NCBI RefSeq assembly: GCF_958979055.1
Contig: NC_084887.1
Coordinates: 22,565,044-22,629,043 of the forward strand
Origin: Alnus glutinosa
Taxonomy: Eukaryota > Streptophyta > Magnoliopsida > Fagales > Betulaceae
DNA length: 64,000 bases
Direction: 5' to 3'
Positions 46,710 through 58,934 of this stretch are shown piece by piece. Position 1 is the stretch's first letter, and each line of letters starts with the position of its first letter. The notes under the pieces are model-generated. The model did not search any database, was not told the origin of the DNA, and saw nothing but the letters and a program-made list of their open reading frames with translations. A program made the position numbers and the translations under genes.

Positions 46710-47095
46710 CATAGTGTTGTTCGTTCGGTGGCTCGTTTCCTTGCAAGTTCGGACGAGATGATTTGAAGAAGTTCTGGGTTGGACAGTATTGCTTATTCCA
46801 TAGCTTGTTCGGTATTAGGTCCGGATGAGAGCTTATTTGAAGAAAATCATGGTTTGGCAGTGTTGGCCATTCGCTACCTCGGTCGATATCAAGTTCGGAC
46901 GAGAGCTTGACAATGTTGCTCGTTCGCTACCTCGAACGCAAGCTAGTCCGGATGATAGCTTATTTGAAGAAATTCATGGTTTGGCACTGTTGGTTGTTCG
47001 CTACCTCTGTCGATATCAAGTTCGGAAGAGGTCTTGGCAATGTTGCTCATTCGCTAGCTCGATCGCAACCATGCCAACCAAGTCCAAATGTGCCA
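46710..47095 (+). repeat. About 127-bp tandem repeat
   Basis: Two full units (about 46817-46945 and 46946-47075), each with gtccggatga, gagcttatttgaagaaa, tcatggtttggca, ttcgctacctc and cgatatcaagttcgga. A degenerate partial unit precedes them (46710-46816). The gttcggacga motif resembles the palindromes of the solo LTR at 25066. Reading frames through it are by-products. Confidence 0.75.
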
Positions 47096-47199
47096 CTTGA
47101 GAGAACTGTAAAATCAACTGAGAAAGCAGTAAAACCCTCAGCAGGCCAGTCTGGACGCGGCTGCATTATTTGGGAAATCGACTTTTAGACTTCAAGCTT

Positions 47200-50100
47200 A
47201 TTTTTCCAAATCTATATATATATATAAGGCACGATTTTTAAGAGACCCCAATTAATGCCATAATTCATTATGGTAAGAGAGTGTTCCTTCTTCCCTATGC
47301 CTTCACGAGAAATCTCTCTTAAAATTAGTTTGGCTAAACCACATAAACCTTTACATCTCAAAAACCTTCAAGCCCACGAGAGTTTTGAGATAGGAAATCA
47401 CATAGAAGATTAAAGATTAGCTAGAATTCTGGAGCTATTTTGTTTGTGGTAGAAGACAAACAGATCGTTGTTGGGTATATCAGTTTCTTACGATACTTAT
47501 TCCGCCAAGAAGATTCTTAATGATACTTTTCAAACAAAAAGACGTACAGTTGATGTGATGTTTCGTCAGAAAAGAATTCCTAGTGAAGTTCTCATCCGAG
47601 ATACACGTGTCATGTCATGTGCAATTAAACTAGTCACGAGATCCCCAGGCCCCGAAACAAAAACAAAACCCTCACAATTAATTACCCGTCATATGGCTGA
47701 TGCTATAGCTAGCCTATACATATATATATATATATTTGTTGTAAATATCTTTTTTGCAAATTCAAGTGGATCAACATGATGAATTTAATATGCGATTTGG
47801 AAATAATGAAACACGTTCAATTGTTGTAGTATATATGAGGAATTAAAAATATGTCATTGAATTTCGTACTGGAGTTTTAAACTATGCTGGAAAGATTTGA
47901 CATATATATATATAATAGCTTAAGGTGTAGGAATTCTTCTATTGTATGGCCACAAGGGGCTGAATTTTTTAAAAAAACAAAAGAAGCACCTTTAAAGGTA
48001 TGTTTATATGTTTATTAATTAATATATTTTGGGATGTGTGTATGTTTTTGTTTTTGTTTGAAAATGTGTTCTGATGTAACTTTGACAAAGACGAAAATTA
48101 TTTTTGTATTTTAAGTTGTTTTTTTAATGTATTTGTCCTAAGAATGAAAAATAAAAGACAAAAAACAAAAGCTTTTACAGACATATAACCCTAATTTTTC
48201 ATTGTAAACAAAGTTAAGATATTATGCACTTGCCAATGCCCCTTTGTTTTAGAAGTTGCTAACGACTGCTAGAATGTCTAGTAATGACTTTTGTACCAAA
48301 TTTTGTTAGTAAGCATCTTATTTGGAATGATTTATAAAATATCGACTCATTTCATAAAATTGTCGTCGCGACCATATCATTGCTAGACCTTTGCCGAACG
48401 TATGCCAAGCAACCGCCGCTGATTTTTCGTACGAGCCAAATGCCAAAAATTACTTTCAAGAAGAAGAAAAAAAATTATTTTTTCTGAAAATTGATTTCGT
48501 AGAAAATATTTTTCAATGAAAAACGTTTTACATCAAAACATACGGAGCATTAGTTTGAAACTAAATATCAAGGAAGTCCAATAAATGATCAATTAAAGCA
48601 ACTATTTTCTATGAGTATTGTTTTCATCAACATTTCCATGCCATCCCACAGGTTTTCTCTGAGTATTGCTGCAAAGCAAAAGCAACTATTTTGTATTAGT
48701 ATTGCAAACTGCAGAGCAACTATTTTATTTTATTTTTAATTTGGCCCTTCTTTAATTAAAATGGAGGGGCAAAATATAACTTACAAAATTCTCAAGATTA
48801 GCCGGTTCCGCACAAAGTCAAAGATTAATTGCCTTATCTTGATATAATAGCTGTATTTTCTCCAAAAAAAAAAAAAAAAAAAGAAGAGAGAGAGAGAGAG
48901 AAAAGAAAGAAAGAAAGAAAGAGAGAGTGAGAGGATAATGTCATAGCTCTTAATTTTAAGGATCAGTTTAAAGAGAATCTTTCTTCCTTTCTTAACTCTC
49001 GGCATGTAGTGCCCAGAGGCGGTAGGTTTACCTGTTGAAATTTCTGAGCTTTGGATTATTTTTTTTAATTATTATTATTTTTTTCTTTTCTTTTTATATA
49101 GGGAAGTAGGAATCTCCCTTGAGAGAGTTGAGAGTTGATTATCTTTTAGAAAAAGGCCAAAAATAAAAGGGGGGTTCATAATAGCAGATAGAGAAGGCAA
49201 ATGAGACGTTAAGGATATCTGTGTTAAGTTGTCAAAAGATTCAGACAGCTTGGACAGCATCAACTGCAAAAATTAAAGGATATCATGCACTAACAACAAC
49301 AACCTAGTTGTGTTTTATGGTCTCTGGTTTATAATGTTTATTTTATGAGAATCTTTCAATGGATAGGCCATAGTAGATCGAGATCGATCGAGTAAACAAA
49401 CAATTACAAAACATGGGGTATTATATAGGCAAGACAAGAACAGAGCTGATCATACATTGGAGAAAACAATTCAAAACATGACGAGAGCCTCTTATTAAAA
49501 TCAATGATTGATATCACAAAAGTAGAATAAAAAATTAAGTTCCTGGTAAGCTACCAAAATTCAGAGAACTGCCTAGGATTGGCATCATGACTGGCTTCCA
49601 ATTGGTCCTCCTTATTAAAACAAGGAGACCAATTCTATCTTTGAATAAGCCATTCAAAGTCAAACTATACTGGCTAGCTATCAGAACAAATAAACAAGAG
49701 TAATGCTAGAAATTATATTTTTATCTCACAACTATTTCACAATGTTGATGTGTGTTACGTGAATTATTTCACATACACGTAACGGGATAATTTGTTCGGT
49801 TTTGAGGGAACCTATACTTTTTAGATTCGTTAAAAGGAACCTAAAATTTTTCAAACATATGATTTCTCATTATTTCATCATGCTTAAATAGAAAATATTA
49901 CAACCGTAAAGGTGAAAATAAAAATATGTATTGTAATCAAATTATTTGATTTGATTACTATCAATTATAATCAATCCTCTAAAAAGTACTTATCCTATAA
50001 GGTAAGTATCAAATCGTAACATATATTCTAACGTAAGGAAAATATCACAACATATTTTATATTCTAATATTAATATTTGCTCCGTGTAGAATTCTATTTC

Positions 50101-50600
50101 CATGACAATGAAATAATCGATATTAGAGCAAAAGTTTTCAAGAATCCTTCTTCTCTCCTTCTCTCTCCCTCTCGCTTTCTCTCTAGAGTTTTCTAGAGTA
50201 CTAAAGGGGAGTGAAAATGAGCGAAATGGGTCATCCTTAACAATTTATAGGCTCGTCATTCAAGTACAAAATGCTGAGATGTCCAATTTTCATTTGCATG
50301 CAAGAAGCATCGATCATTCATTAGGGTTATGTCAACATCGATTGATTGATAATGTAGATAGATTGATCATCTACTGTTGATTCACACTAATGTCCAAAAA
50401 AATAAAATATCCAAGTTTCTCCCACTTAGAACCAATCTTAACATACTTAGCATTAACTAGAGCACAATTACCCTAATTAAAGAGCAGGGTGTCACATGTA
50501 CTATACTGAATATACAATATAGATCGATCACTATCCATACCAAATGATCGCTGCAAGAACTGATAGATCGCTATAGGAACCGATCAATCGATACTAGTCG
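47200..50600. other. Intergenic, mixed old repeats
   Basis: Copy of a dispersed repeat at about 48340-48555 (see 23530). A-tract with (GA)n at about 48864-48925. Minor ORFs at 47468 and 49075 show no family. No gene recognised. Confidence 0.45.
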
Positions 50601-50639
50601 AAATGCAGAAATTTGAGAGTTTTGTACTAGATTTAGGGT

Positions 50640-52585
50640 TATCTCTTAGGAAAACCCTCTTAATGATAGTATATTTCGCAGGTGAAGGAACCGAAGCCTT
50701 CGAATGAGACTTTGACAAAGAATATTACGATCAAGATAAGTAAACTTATGTGAAACTACACACCAATATTTTGAGCATATCTATTTTTTTATATCAATCA
50801 AACGGGCATATTTTAAAGAGTCAGGAAATAATTTGTGATTTAATGTTGTGAACCCTGAGTTTCTAATTAAAGCTAATGACTTTGCAAAATGAATGAATGT
50901 GTGACTCTCAATGCGATTTTTCATGCGTGAAAATGAAATGATAATGTGCTTGTGTGACATTGCCAGTTTTGTTTAATAATGTGAAATTTATTGTGAAAGA
51001 AATCAATGGCATGTGCATACTAGACTATACAAATTGACCTTATAGCCCAGTTGTTGTGTGTGTGAGTTTCTACTCTACATTAAAGGGTTATTGTGACTCG
51101 CGCAACCACCCATGAATAGAGGTCAAACACTTGCGGCATCGCTTGTTGCGTCCACACTCTTAAGTATCGAGCTGGTCAAGCGACTAAGGGTTGGTTGGCT
51201 ACTATACCGTACCAAGGCACCGAAATTGTACCAAATGTCCCACGAGACGGGCAAACCTCACTGTAAAAGAGTTATTAATACGAATAGATCGATCATAGTG
51301 GGGCGAGTTATGACCTGTGTTATAATTATATATATTTTTTGCCTTACCGTATTGAGAGCTATTGTTGCATGTGTTATTTCACTCTTATGTTTCAAAATTA
51401 TTACGTTCACTATAACTACATTTCATACGTGATCTACTTACTTTATAGCATGTTTGGATGCAAATACTTTGACCCTTGCAACTAACAGCTGTTTTTTATT
51501 TAGCTACATAAACTGACAGATGCGACGCTTAGATACATCAAACTACCATTTTGTTGTAATTAAGCTCATCTGTTAGCGTTGACTGTCCGTTTGGATGAAA
51601 AATTCATATTTGACCAAATTCTTCTAAAGCTACCCTCATTTTGACCGTTAAAAAACTAAACGTACCTCTTATAATTATCAATCAATAAAAAAGACTAAAA
51701 CAAGTGGAAATGGGGGTGACTGAGCCACCCCTAGCCACTATGGGGGTGGCTTGTGGCCATCCCCAGTGGGTTGGGGTGGCTCACAAGCCACCCCCATGGG
51801 CTGCAGGTGGCCGCGAGTCACCCCCGAGCCTCCATGTGGGCCACCCCAATGGGTTCAGGATGGCTCGTAACTGTTGTCAGTAGGTTCAAGGTGGTTCGTA
51901 AGCCACCTCTATTGGCTGGGGGTGGCCATGGGCTACGGGTGGTCGTGAGCCACCGCCTAACCACCTTAGGGTTTTACGATTATTTTTTTAAAATTTCTTT
52001 AATTTTTTTATTATTATTTTATTATTTTGGTTTTAAAGAAATGATAGGTATTATAGGAAGGCTGACAAAAAATCAATCACGTGCCATTCCATCCAAACAA
52101 ATGGCCGAATCTAACAGATGGGCTTAAATGCAACAAAATGGTAGTTTGATATATCTAAGTATCACATATGTTAGTTCATGGGGCTAAATCAAAAACGATT
52201 GTTAGTTGAGGGGGCCAAAGTATATTTATCCTTATAAAACAATATGTTTTATAGAGAAGCCATTACTAGGATTTGAGCAAGGAAGATCTCAAGGTTTATG
52301 GGCTACTTGGCTTGAGATTATCAGCCCTTTGATGCTTGAGGACTTATAGACCACTCACTGTAATTAGTACCTTTGGGTGAAGATTACATACTTAATGATT
52401 TAAGATGATTTTGGTGTATTAACATGTAGCTTAGATCTACTTTGTGGTTGTGATAGATATTGTGTATGATTGTTATATGAGGTGAAGGTTACTTAGTAGA
52501 TGGTTATTTACTTATTAAATAAGCATGGGGAGGAAATGTGACACTCCGAGTTAATTACCAGTTAATTAATTTCGGGGGCGTGACA
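50640..52585 (-). repeat. Probable Gypsy-type LTR fragment, reverse orientation
   Basis: The right end, read in reverse, is TGTCACGCCCCCGAAATTAA, resembling the start of many plant Gypsy LTRs. Much of 50650-51450 and 52232-52585 reads as one non-coding LTR-like block split by the MULE-type element at 51456. Left boundary and partner LTR were not found; low confidence. Confidence 0.35.
51456..52231. mobile_element. MULE-type element with GC-rich core
   Basis: TIRs of about 140 bp: left ggatgcaaatactttgaccc, right (reverse) ggataaatatactttggccc. Both continue through a shared atcaaactaccattttgttg. The core 51715-51960 repeats gggggtggc / gccaccccc. The flanks (AGCATGTTT / TTATAAAAC) do not match, so the TSD is lost or the ends are off. 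Confidence 0.65.
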
Positions 52586-53419
52586 TATGCAATCATATGC
52601 AATTGTATGTATTATCATATTACATATAGTTACTAACTTACTACTTAGTGGTATTAGTATATATATCATACATTCAAAAAAAAAAAAAAAGTATATATAT
52701 CATACATGGTATTATATTAGGTGTATTATACAATGTATACACATTATACAATAGTATATATTAACATATTATATATGGTTACTGCTTACTAGTATATGTA
52801 ACTACTACCTACGACCTAGTTTATATATTATACATTAATAGTTACTATAATCTATAATATGTAAGCACTAGTAATCATATCGTATGTTATATATTTTAGT
52901 TTTAGATAGGTTAATTACTTAAGTACTTAAGTAACTAGTATATAATTATAGACTATAATTAATTTGTAAGCATAAATAACTAGGTTACATGTTATATGTA
53001 ATGCCCTAACTTTTATATAATTTATATAGTGGATTATCGTAAATTACACTACAATTCGGTATTATGATACATATATGTTGTTATTTAAACTATTGATTTA
53101 CATACTACACGATATTAGCTGTTTTACTGGCTTCATGTTGTAGGGTATAAAGTTATGTATATGTAGAAAAGAAAATGTAAAGGAAAATAAAATTTGATTT
53201 TACTACTATGTATAAATCCTCACTAAGATGTATGACTTGCAAAATGACAATGACACTTGATAAACAAAGTTTTATAAAAATTATGCATTGTGATAGTTAC
53301 TTTACAAGCATTAGAGAGAATAATTTTGAAGGAAAATAAGGCTCACATCACACACAACAAAGGTTGAAATATTTATACCTACCTTTTGAAGAGTTGACTT
53401 TTACTAAGTCAGTATATGT
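52586..53419. other. AT-rich intergenic DNA
   Basis: Very AT-rich, rich in gtatatat and attatata words. No gene or bounded repeat seen. Confidence 0.5.
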
Positions 53420-53427
53420 GTGCACAC

Positions 53428-54056
53428 TAGGGGTGAAAATGCAGATGCAGATTCGATTATTAGTAATATTTGCATCCACATCCGCAAAATGCGGTTATCA
53501 CTTTTAGATATATGCATCCGCATTATATGATTACTATCCGCATCCGCTTGGTTATTGCGGTTATTAAATACAGTTTTTATCCGCTATCTTCATATGAGGT
53601 AATGGGTGTTTAGGATTATAATTTAAGTCTATATGCAAGATTAAATAATGCAGTTGTTACTATATGAAAGCTTAAATAAATTAATATTTAATTTGTTACA
53701 CAATTCGCGATTATCAGTCATAGATGGTCATTGTCTCATGGAGTAATTGAGATTTGGATTACCAAAAAAAAAAGAAAAAAAAAATGCAATGAGGTATGAC
53801 TTTGAGATGATAGTGAAAAAAAACCTATCATAACCTAAAGGTCCTACACTTACCAAATCCAAAACGACGTCGTTTAAGTGAATTTAATTATATATATTAT
53901 CTATAAAGGGAATGCGGATGCAGTTATTAATCGCATCCGTATTCTCGATAACCGATATCCGCTTCTGTATATGTGGATATTATTTTTGTTATTTGCATTC
54001 ACATGTGCGGATAGCGGTTGGGAGCGGTTATTATCCGCCCACATTTTTCACCCCTA
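53428..54056. mobile_element. Non-autonomous hAT element
   Basis: TIRs TAGGGGTGAAAATG and TAGGGGTGAAAAATG (reverse) with 8-bp TSDs GTGCACAC / GTGCGCAT (six of eight). Subterminal gcggttattatccgc-type inverted words as in 185-764. About 629 bp, no coding. Confidence 0.82.
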
Positions 54057-54649
54057 GTGCGCATGCATGCCGCATGTAGCATCTTTTGGAGTAATGTAAA
54101 AGTAGTAGTACTTCTAGCCTGCATAGGATATTAAAATTTAGAAGACTTTCCTGAGTAATTATAAAAATCACTCTTTTGTCACTCTTGTGTCCCTCCAAGA
54201 ATGATGTGGCTTTTAAAATCACCACTGATCAAAATTCAATAGTGATCAATCACAAGCTCAATAGTGATTTTAAAAATAACATCATTTTTGGAGGAACACG
54301 AGTGGTAAAAGAGTGATCTATAAAATTACTTGACTTTCTTACCATATTTGTTTGTATCAAATATTAGTATCCTCAAGATTTCATTTCCTTTTTTAATACA
54401 CCGAGATCTCCTTACCTTTCCTAACATAGCTCACCTATTCATTGTCCTCTACAAATAGACCCCATTGGACCACAATTATATAAAGTCAATAACATTAAGA
54501 TGTAGTCCTATTTGACATTATAATGGTGGACTTAGCCACTTAGGCCTTTCAGCCTAAACAATCGCAAACTTCTCCTCTCTCCCTCTACTTGAGCCGTTTT
54601 ATATTTTATAGTACAAGTTTTACATATTTTGTAGAGACTGGAGACACTT

Positions 54650-54934
54650 TGTTAGAACAAGTGTCCCATATTCTCTTGGGCATAGAGAGTAATACGAGAG
54701 TACCAATAAAGTGGCCAGCTTACAGGGTATTTTGGAGTTTTCCATATATGTCTGTACAGTAGGGTTTTGCTATAAATATGTTATGCTGTAATCCTAAATT
54801 ATAATATTGAATATAGTTGCACTCCTATGGACATAGGCAAATTGCCGAACCACATAAATTTTTTCTTGTTTTTCCTTTGCATTCTTTCTTTTCGATTCCT
54901 TATTATTCATCATCGGTTGTGCACGGTAACAACA
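54650..54934 (+). mobile_element. Solo LTR, copia-like
   Basis: 285 bp, TGTTAGAAC...GGTAACAACA, flanked by a perfect 5-bp TSD CACTT (54645-54649, 54935-54939). TATA-like ctataaatatg at about 54770. No internal region remains. Confidence 0.85.
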
Positions 54935-55344
54935 CACTTGAATTATGCTTAACCTATAGATTAAATAGTTACTTGGGATATGTACATGCAGTAACTAGTA
55001 AAATATTAAAAAGAAAGGAAAAATACAATTTAGCCCCCAAAACTACCAGTCATTCTCCGGATAGCCACTCGAACTATCAAGACTTGGACTCTGGCCCCCC
55101 GAACTACCAAAACCTTTGAAAAATGCACATTTTGGCAAAATATCCCCATAATACCTCTGCTACGTGTTATTTTTCAATTAAAAAATTAAAAAAAAAAATT
55201 GAAAAAATTAAAACAAACTTAAAAAAATTAAAAAATAAATAAATAAACTAAAATTTTATTTCTTATTTTTATTTTATTTTTAAAAAAAAAAAAGAAAAAA
55301 AAATGGGTGTTTAGGGTGGCTTTATTTCACAATCGCAACCCAAT

Positions 55345-55745
55345 CTACCCGACACCCCTCCGATCACCGTCCATTTGCAATGCCATGATGACCGATTTTA
55401 TAACCCGGCTCGGCGAGTTCCGATTCGCAATCATCAACTCGCTAATCTCAGCCGGGCTCAAGCTCACCCCGCTTTGAAAAATATCGTCAACATAAGAGAA
55501 AAGCTTGTGATCCTTAAGCCCCATGTAGTTATTGGCTAACGTTTTGAATACCAAAAAATCATAGAGAGAAAAATGAATATGAACATCGACGAACAAGCTC
55601 ACGGCCATTGATTTCTCCGTCAAAAATTGATCAAGGTTTTCCACAACGATGATAGACTTGCTCATCGTTTGTAACAAAATAAAATTCAAATTGGAATCAT
55701 TTATAACCTTCGAAAGATCAATATTATAGACATCGAAGGATTAGA
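55345..55745 (-). pseudogene. Captured AAA-ATPase (At2g46620/BCS1-like) fragment
   Basis: Minus strand reading: SFDVYNIDLSKVINDSNLN, then SKSIIVVENLDQFL (Walker B region, normally SKSIIVIEDIDC), then a jump to DVHIHFSLYDFLVFKTLANN, GLKDHKLFSYVDDIF, LSPAEISELMIANRNSPSRV and a stop at 55345. The order is that of plant mitochondrial-type AAA-ATPases. The stretch between Walker B and DVHIH is missing, and the Walker B aspartates are altered (VENLD for IEDID). So it is a trimmed, non-functional piece, not a host gene. Confidence 0.8.
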
Positions 55746-55892
55746 AATTAGCTATGTCCGCATTCGGAGAGGCGGGGACAAGTTTGTGGAGTTGCAGGCT
55801 TGCATCATGCCCAACGACGATGCTGGAAAGAAGCAGTACGTCCTCTAGTCGATTGCAATAATTTTTTTAAAATAAATAAATAAAAAAAACTA

Positions 55893-56321
55893 GGGGTAAT
55901 TACATTTTCCACCCATCAACTACCAGCCATTGTCAACATGCCCCCATGAACTAACACCTCGACCAAAAGAGAGCATCAAACTACCAACTTTACATACTTT
56001 GCCTCCCTCCGTCAAAGAATCCCGTTAACTTGGACGGAATATTCCATTTTTTGGAGTTAATTTTGGTTTAAAGACCAAAATGCCCTCCAACAGTAATTAA
56101 TAAAAAAAATATTAAAATTAATATGTTTTAAAAAGTTGAGGGTATTTATGTCATTTTTTAATTTGAGTTAGGATATTTAAGTCTTTTTACGAATTAAACT
56201 GACGGAATGGGGCAAAGTATGTAAAATTGGTAGTTTGATGCTCTCTTTTGGTCGATGTGTCAGTTCATGGGGCCATGTTGACAATGGCTGGTAGTTGATG
56301 GGGGAAAAAGGTAATTACCCC
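55893..56321. mobile_element. MULE-type MITE nested in the Pack-MULE
   Basis: TIRs ggggtaattacattttccac and (reverse) ggggtaattacctttttccc, about 130 bp, including gagagcatcaaactaccaa / ttggtagtttgatgctctc. TSD-like AAAAAACTA / TAAAAATTA, seven of nine. Confidence 0.78.
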
Positions 56322-56999
56322 TAAAAATTAGTTTTTTAGTTTTTAATTTTTTAATTTTTTTTCATTTGTTTTAATTTGGTTTTTATTTTTTAACTGAAAA
56401 ATGACACGTAGCAGGGGTATTATGGAGATATTTCGCCAAAATTGATCTTTTTCAAAGGTTTTGGTAGTTTGGGAGGTCAAAGTGCAAGCATTGGTAGTTT
56501 AAGGGGTCATTCGGAGAAAGGGTGATAGTTTGAGGGGTTAAATTATATTTTTCCCTAAAAATAAAGAGTTTTCAAGCTATCTTTTGAGGATAGCTTTGTA
56601 TGCCCATGCTTACCATTTTTTTTTTTTTTTTTTAAGAAAGGTGTACAAGAAAAGAAATCACAATGAGACTCCTAAAAGTGAGAAACTAAGTGGGCTCGTT
56701 TGGGTGTACAATCTTTTGTATTGCATTCTAATATTCTTTACTATATTTAAAATTGCTAACCAAGAAAATTTGTTTTTTAAAATTATGCTTAGATGGTTTA
56801 GATAAAGCTTGAGTAGATTTTAAATTTAAAAATCCACCCAAACATGTTTTCCAAAAATAATAAAATATAATCAAAAAAACATGGGTTACCCAAACATGCC
56901 CTACCTTTTCGAAGGATCAACCAAGAGACAAAATTTGCTTGGCAAGCTTACAAGACCCTTTCAAACAATAAAACTTTGTACAAAATGAGGCATTAATCA

Positions 57000-57340
57000 T
57001 TGGTAGAATATTAATTAAATGATTAAATCAATTATTTCTTAACAGTTTAATTTTTTGGGATAAATAGTGATTCCACATAGTATCATAGCAAAGCTCGTGA
57101 GTTCGAACCTTGTCTCTGTCATTCACTTTCTATTTCAATTAAATATCTTACGTGTTTGGTCTCATTTATAAATTGAGAGTTTGGGCCTGTTAGAATATAA
57201 ATTAAATTCATCCCTTCATATCAGCTCAAACTTTTAGAATAAGTGGTGATTTAACAGAACCCACACATGAGAGATAATATTAAAATATTAATTATATGAT
57301 TAAATTAATCATTTCTTATCAATTTAAGTTTTTGAGATAA
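57000..57340. repeat. Dispersed repeat copies
   Basis: taaattaatcatttcttatc, tttttgagataaattgtgat and gagttcgaaccttgtctctg blocks occur two or three times here and once at 4975-5120. A GTTCGAACC box-B-like word lies at 57101. Perhaps a SINE or LTR fragment; unresolved. Confidence 0.4.
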
Positions 57341-57388
57341 ATTGTGATTTAATAACTATTTTCTACATTCATGGGAACTTTAAATATT

Positions 57389-58446
57389 AAGGGTGTAAAT
57401 TCGGCCGATAACCGGCCGAGAACCTGTTTATAAATAACCAATAACTGGATACCCAGAGCTGGTTACCGGTTTTAACCCTTTTCAAAAACCCAGTTATAAC
57501 CTGGTACATATTATATATAAATAATTAAATATTAAAAATATATATATCAAAATTTTAAAAACAAAAAATATATCCAATTTTAAACTTTTAATATACCTAG
57601 TTTTAAACCAAAAACCAGGCACCACGTCCCTTCTAGAATCTAGATGCTTCCACCATTTACCCGGGCCTTCATCACTTCATATATTCTTTTCCTTTCAACA
57701 TTTTCTTTTCGCAACCCTAAGTCCCTAACATATTTCAGCCGCCGCCCTCTTGCTCAGACATCCATCGACCATTTTCGCCTTTCCCTTCCGCCTTTCTCGA
57801 CTTTGTTGTTTCTTTTATGTTCGAGATCGGTGAAGCTTTTGCACTTCACTGAGACCCCCCGGCTCCGGGCTCAAACCAATATCTTTTCCTCACACTAGAG
57901 ATAGAAGAAGATGGCTTCTCGAGCTTCCCTGTTCCTCTTTTACTGGAAACCTACTGGATTGGACCAGTCCACCACGAGAGAGGAAGATCGTCGAGCTATT
58001 CTCAAGATTTGCTTCTAATCTCAGTCTTTTGGGTTTGGGAATTTTGTTTCACTTCTGAAATGTCATTGAAATAATTTTGGGGATTTTGTTGATCTGAGTT
58101 TGTCATTATTTTGTGGTTGAACTTCTAATCTGCACTGGATTTTAAGGATTTTGGTGATTCGGATTTGCCTTTGCTCGCCCTTCTTACAATATTTTTTTCT
58201 TTATGGCTTTTTTGCAACGAATTTGCATGCTGATTCTTACTTTTTTGTTTGTTTGTTTGCTGGAAAAGTGAAGAAAAATGTGAAAATTCCTATTTTGTGC
58301 TTCCGTCCAGATAACCAGGTACTAACCAGGAGGTTAACCAGCTACCGATTACCAGAATTGATTGGTAATTTTCAATAACTGGAGACCCCGAAGCCAGTTA
58401 CCGATTTTAGCCAATAACCAGGAATGGCTCCAAGTTTATACCCCTA
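57389..58446. mobile_element. hAT-type element with gene-like interior
   Basis: Ends AAGGGTGTAAATTCGG and (reverse) TAGGGGTATAAACTTGG, flanked by ttaaatatt on both sides, allowing a 1-2 base uncertainty. Subterminal DNA has cggttaccgg / ataaccgg-type words. The interior (57640-58320) is not repetitive. It looks like a 5' leader, a short first exon (ATG at 57911: MASRASLFLFYWKPTGLDQS, stop at 58016) and an intron start. Confidence 0.65.
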
Positions 58447-58841
58447 TTAAATATTTACTGTTTTGCTTTTGAGTCTTTGTTGTGTGTATGGCTCTGTAAC
58501 ATATTGCAACTGGCCAGCTGGCTGATTGCATTGTGTGAATCCTGTTGTACTTTTCCTAGCTTGAATAGAATTACATTAATCAAAAATAATAAGAAGAAAA
58601 AAAAAAAAAAAAAAGACCATATCTCCAACAGTATATATATATCCTGCAGAACTTGGATGTAAAGTAATATATATTAGTTTAATTCACAATATTTTTCTTT
58701 TTCTTTTGATAAGCATAAGCGTTGCTTTCTACAGCATCATCTTTTTCTCGTCATCTTAAAAGGGTCGAGGATTAAACTTGTTATTGTCCGCATATCCCAG
58801 TAGAAATTTATTGTCTGTTTATGTGATGCAGATAAGCCCTT

Positions 58842-58934
<93 letters not shown>

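Larger units (their letters stand above)
55016..56555. mobile_element. Pack-MULE-like element carrying an AAA-ATPase fragment
   Basis: Long TIRs (about 145 bp): left ggaaaaatacaatttagccc, right (reverse) gggaaaaatataatttaacc; both run to a shared tacgtgt / acacgta zone. 9-bp TSDs TAAAAAGAA / TAAAAATAA (eight of nine) at 55007-55015 and 56556-56564. The interior holds a gene fragment (55345-55745, -) and a nested MITE (55893-56321). No transposase. Confidence 0.85.

Noticed and set aside
46817..47090. CRISPR-like array
   Set aside because: Units are contiguous 127-bp tandem repeats without spacers in a plant genome.
47468..47779. 103-codon ORF
   Set aside because: No family recognised, ends in a TA-repeat; no splice context.
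49075..49269. 64-codon minus ORF after an acceptor-like ttttgcag
   Set aside because: Short, low complexity end, no recognised motif.
51112..51432. 106-codon ORF with hydrophobic C-terminus
   Set aside because: Lies in LTR-like, non-coding sequence; no known domain and no supporting exons.
57060..57180. tRNA gene or SINE
   Set aside because: Box-B-like word only; no cloverleaf, box A or tail could be found.
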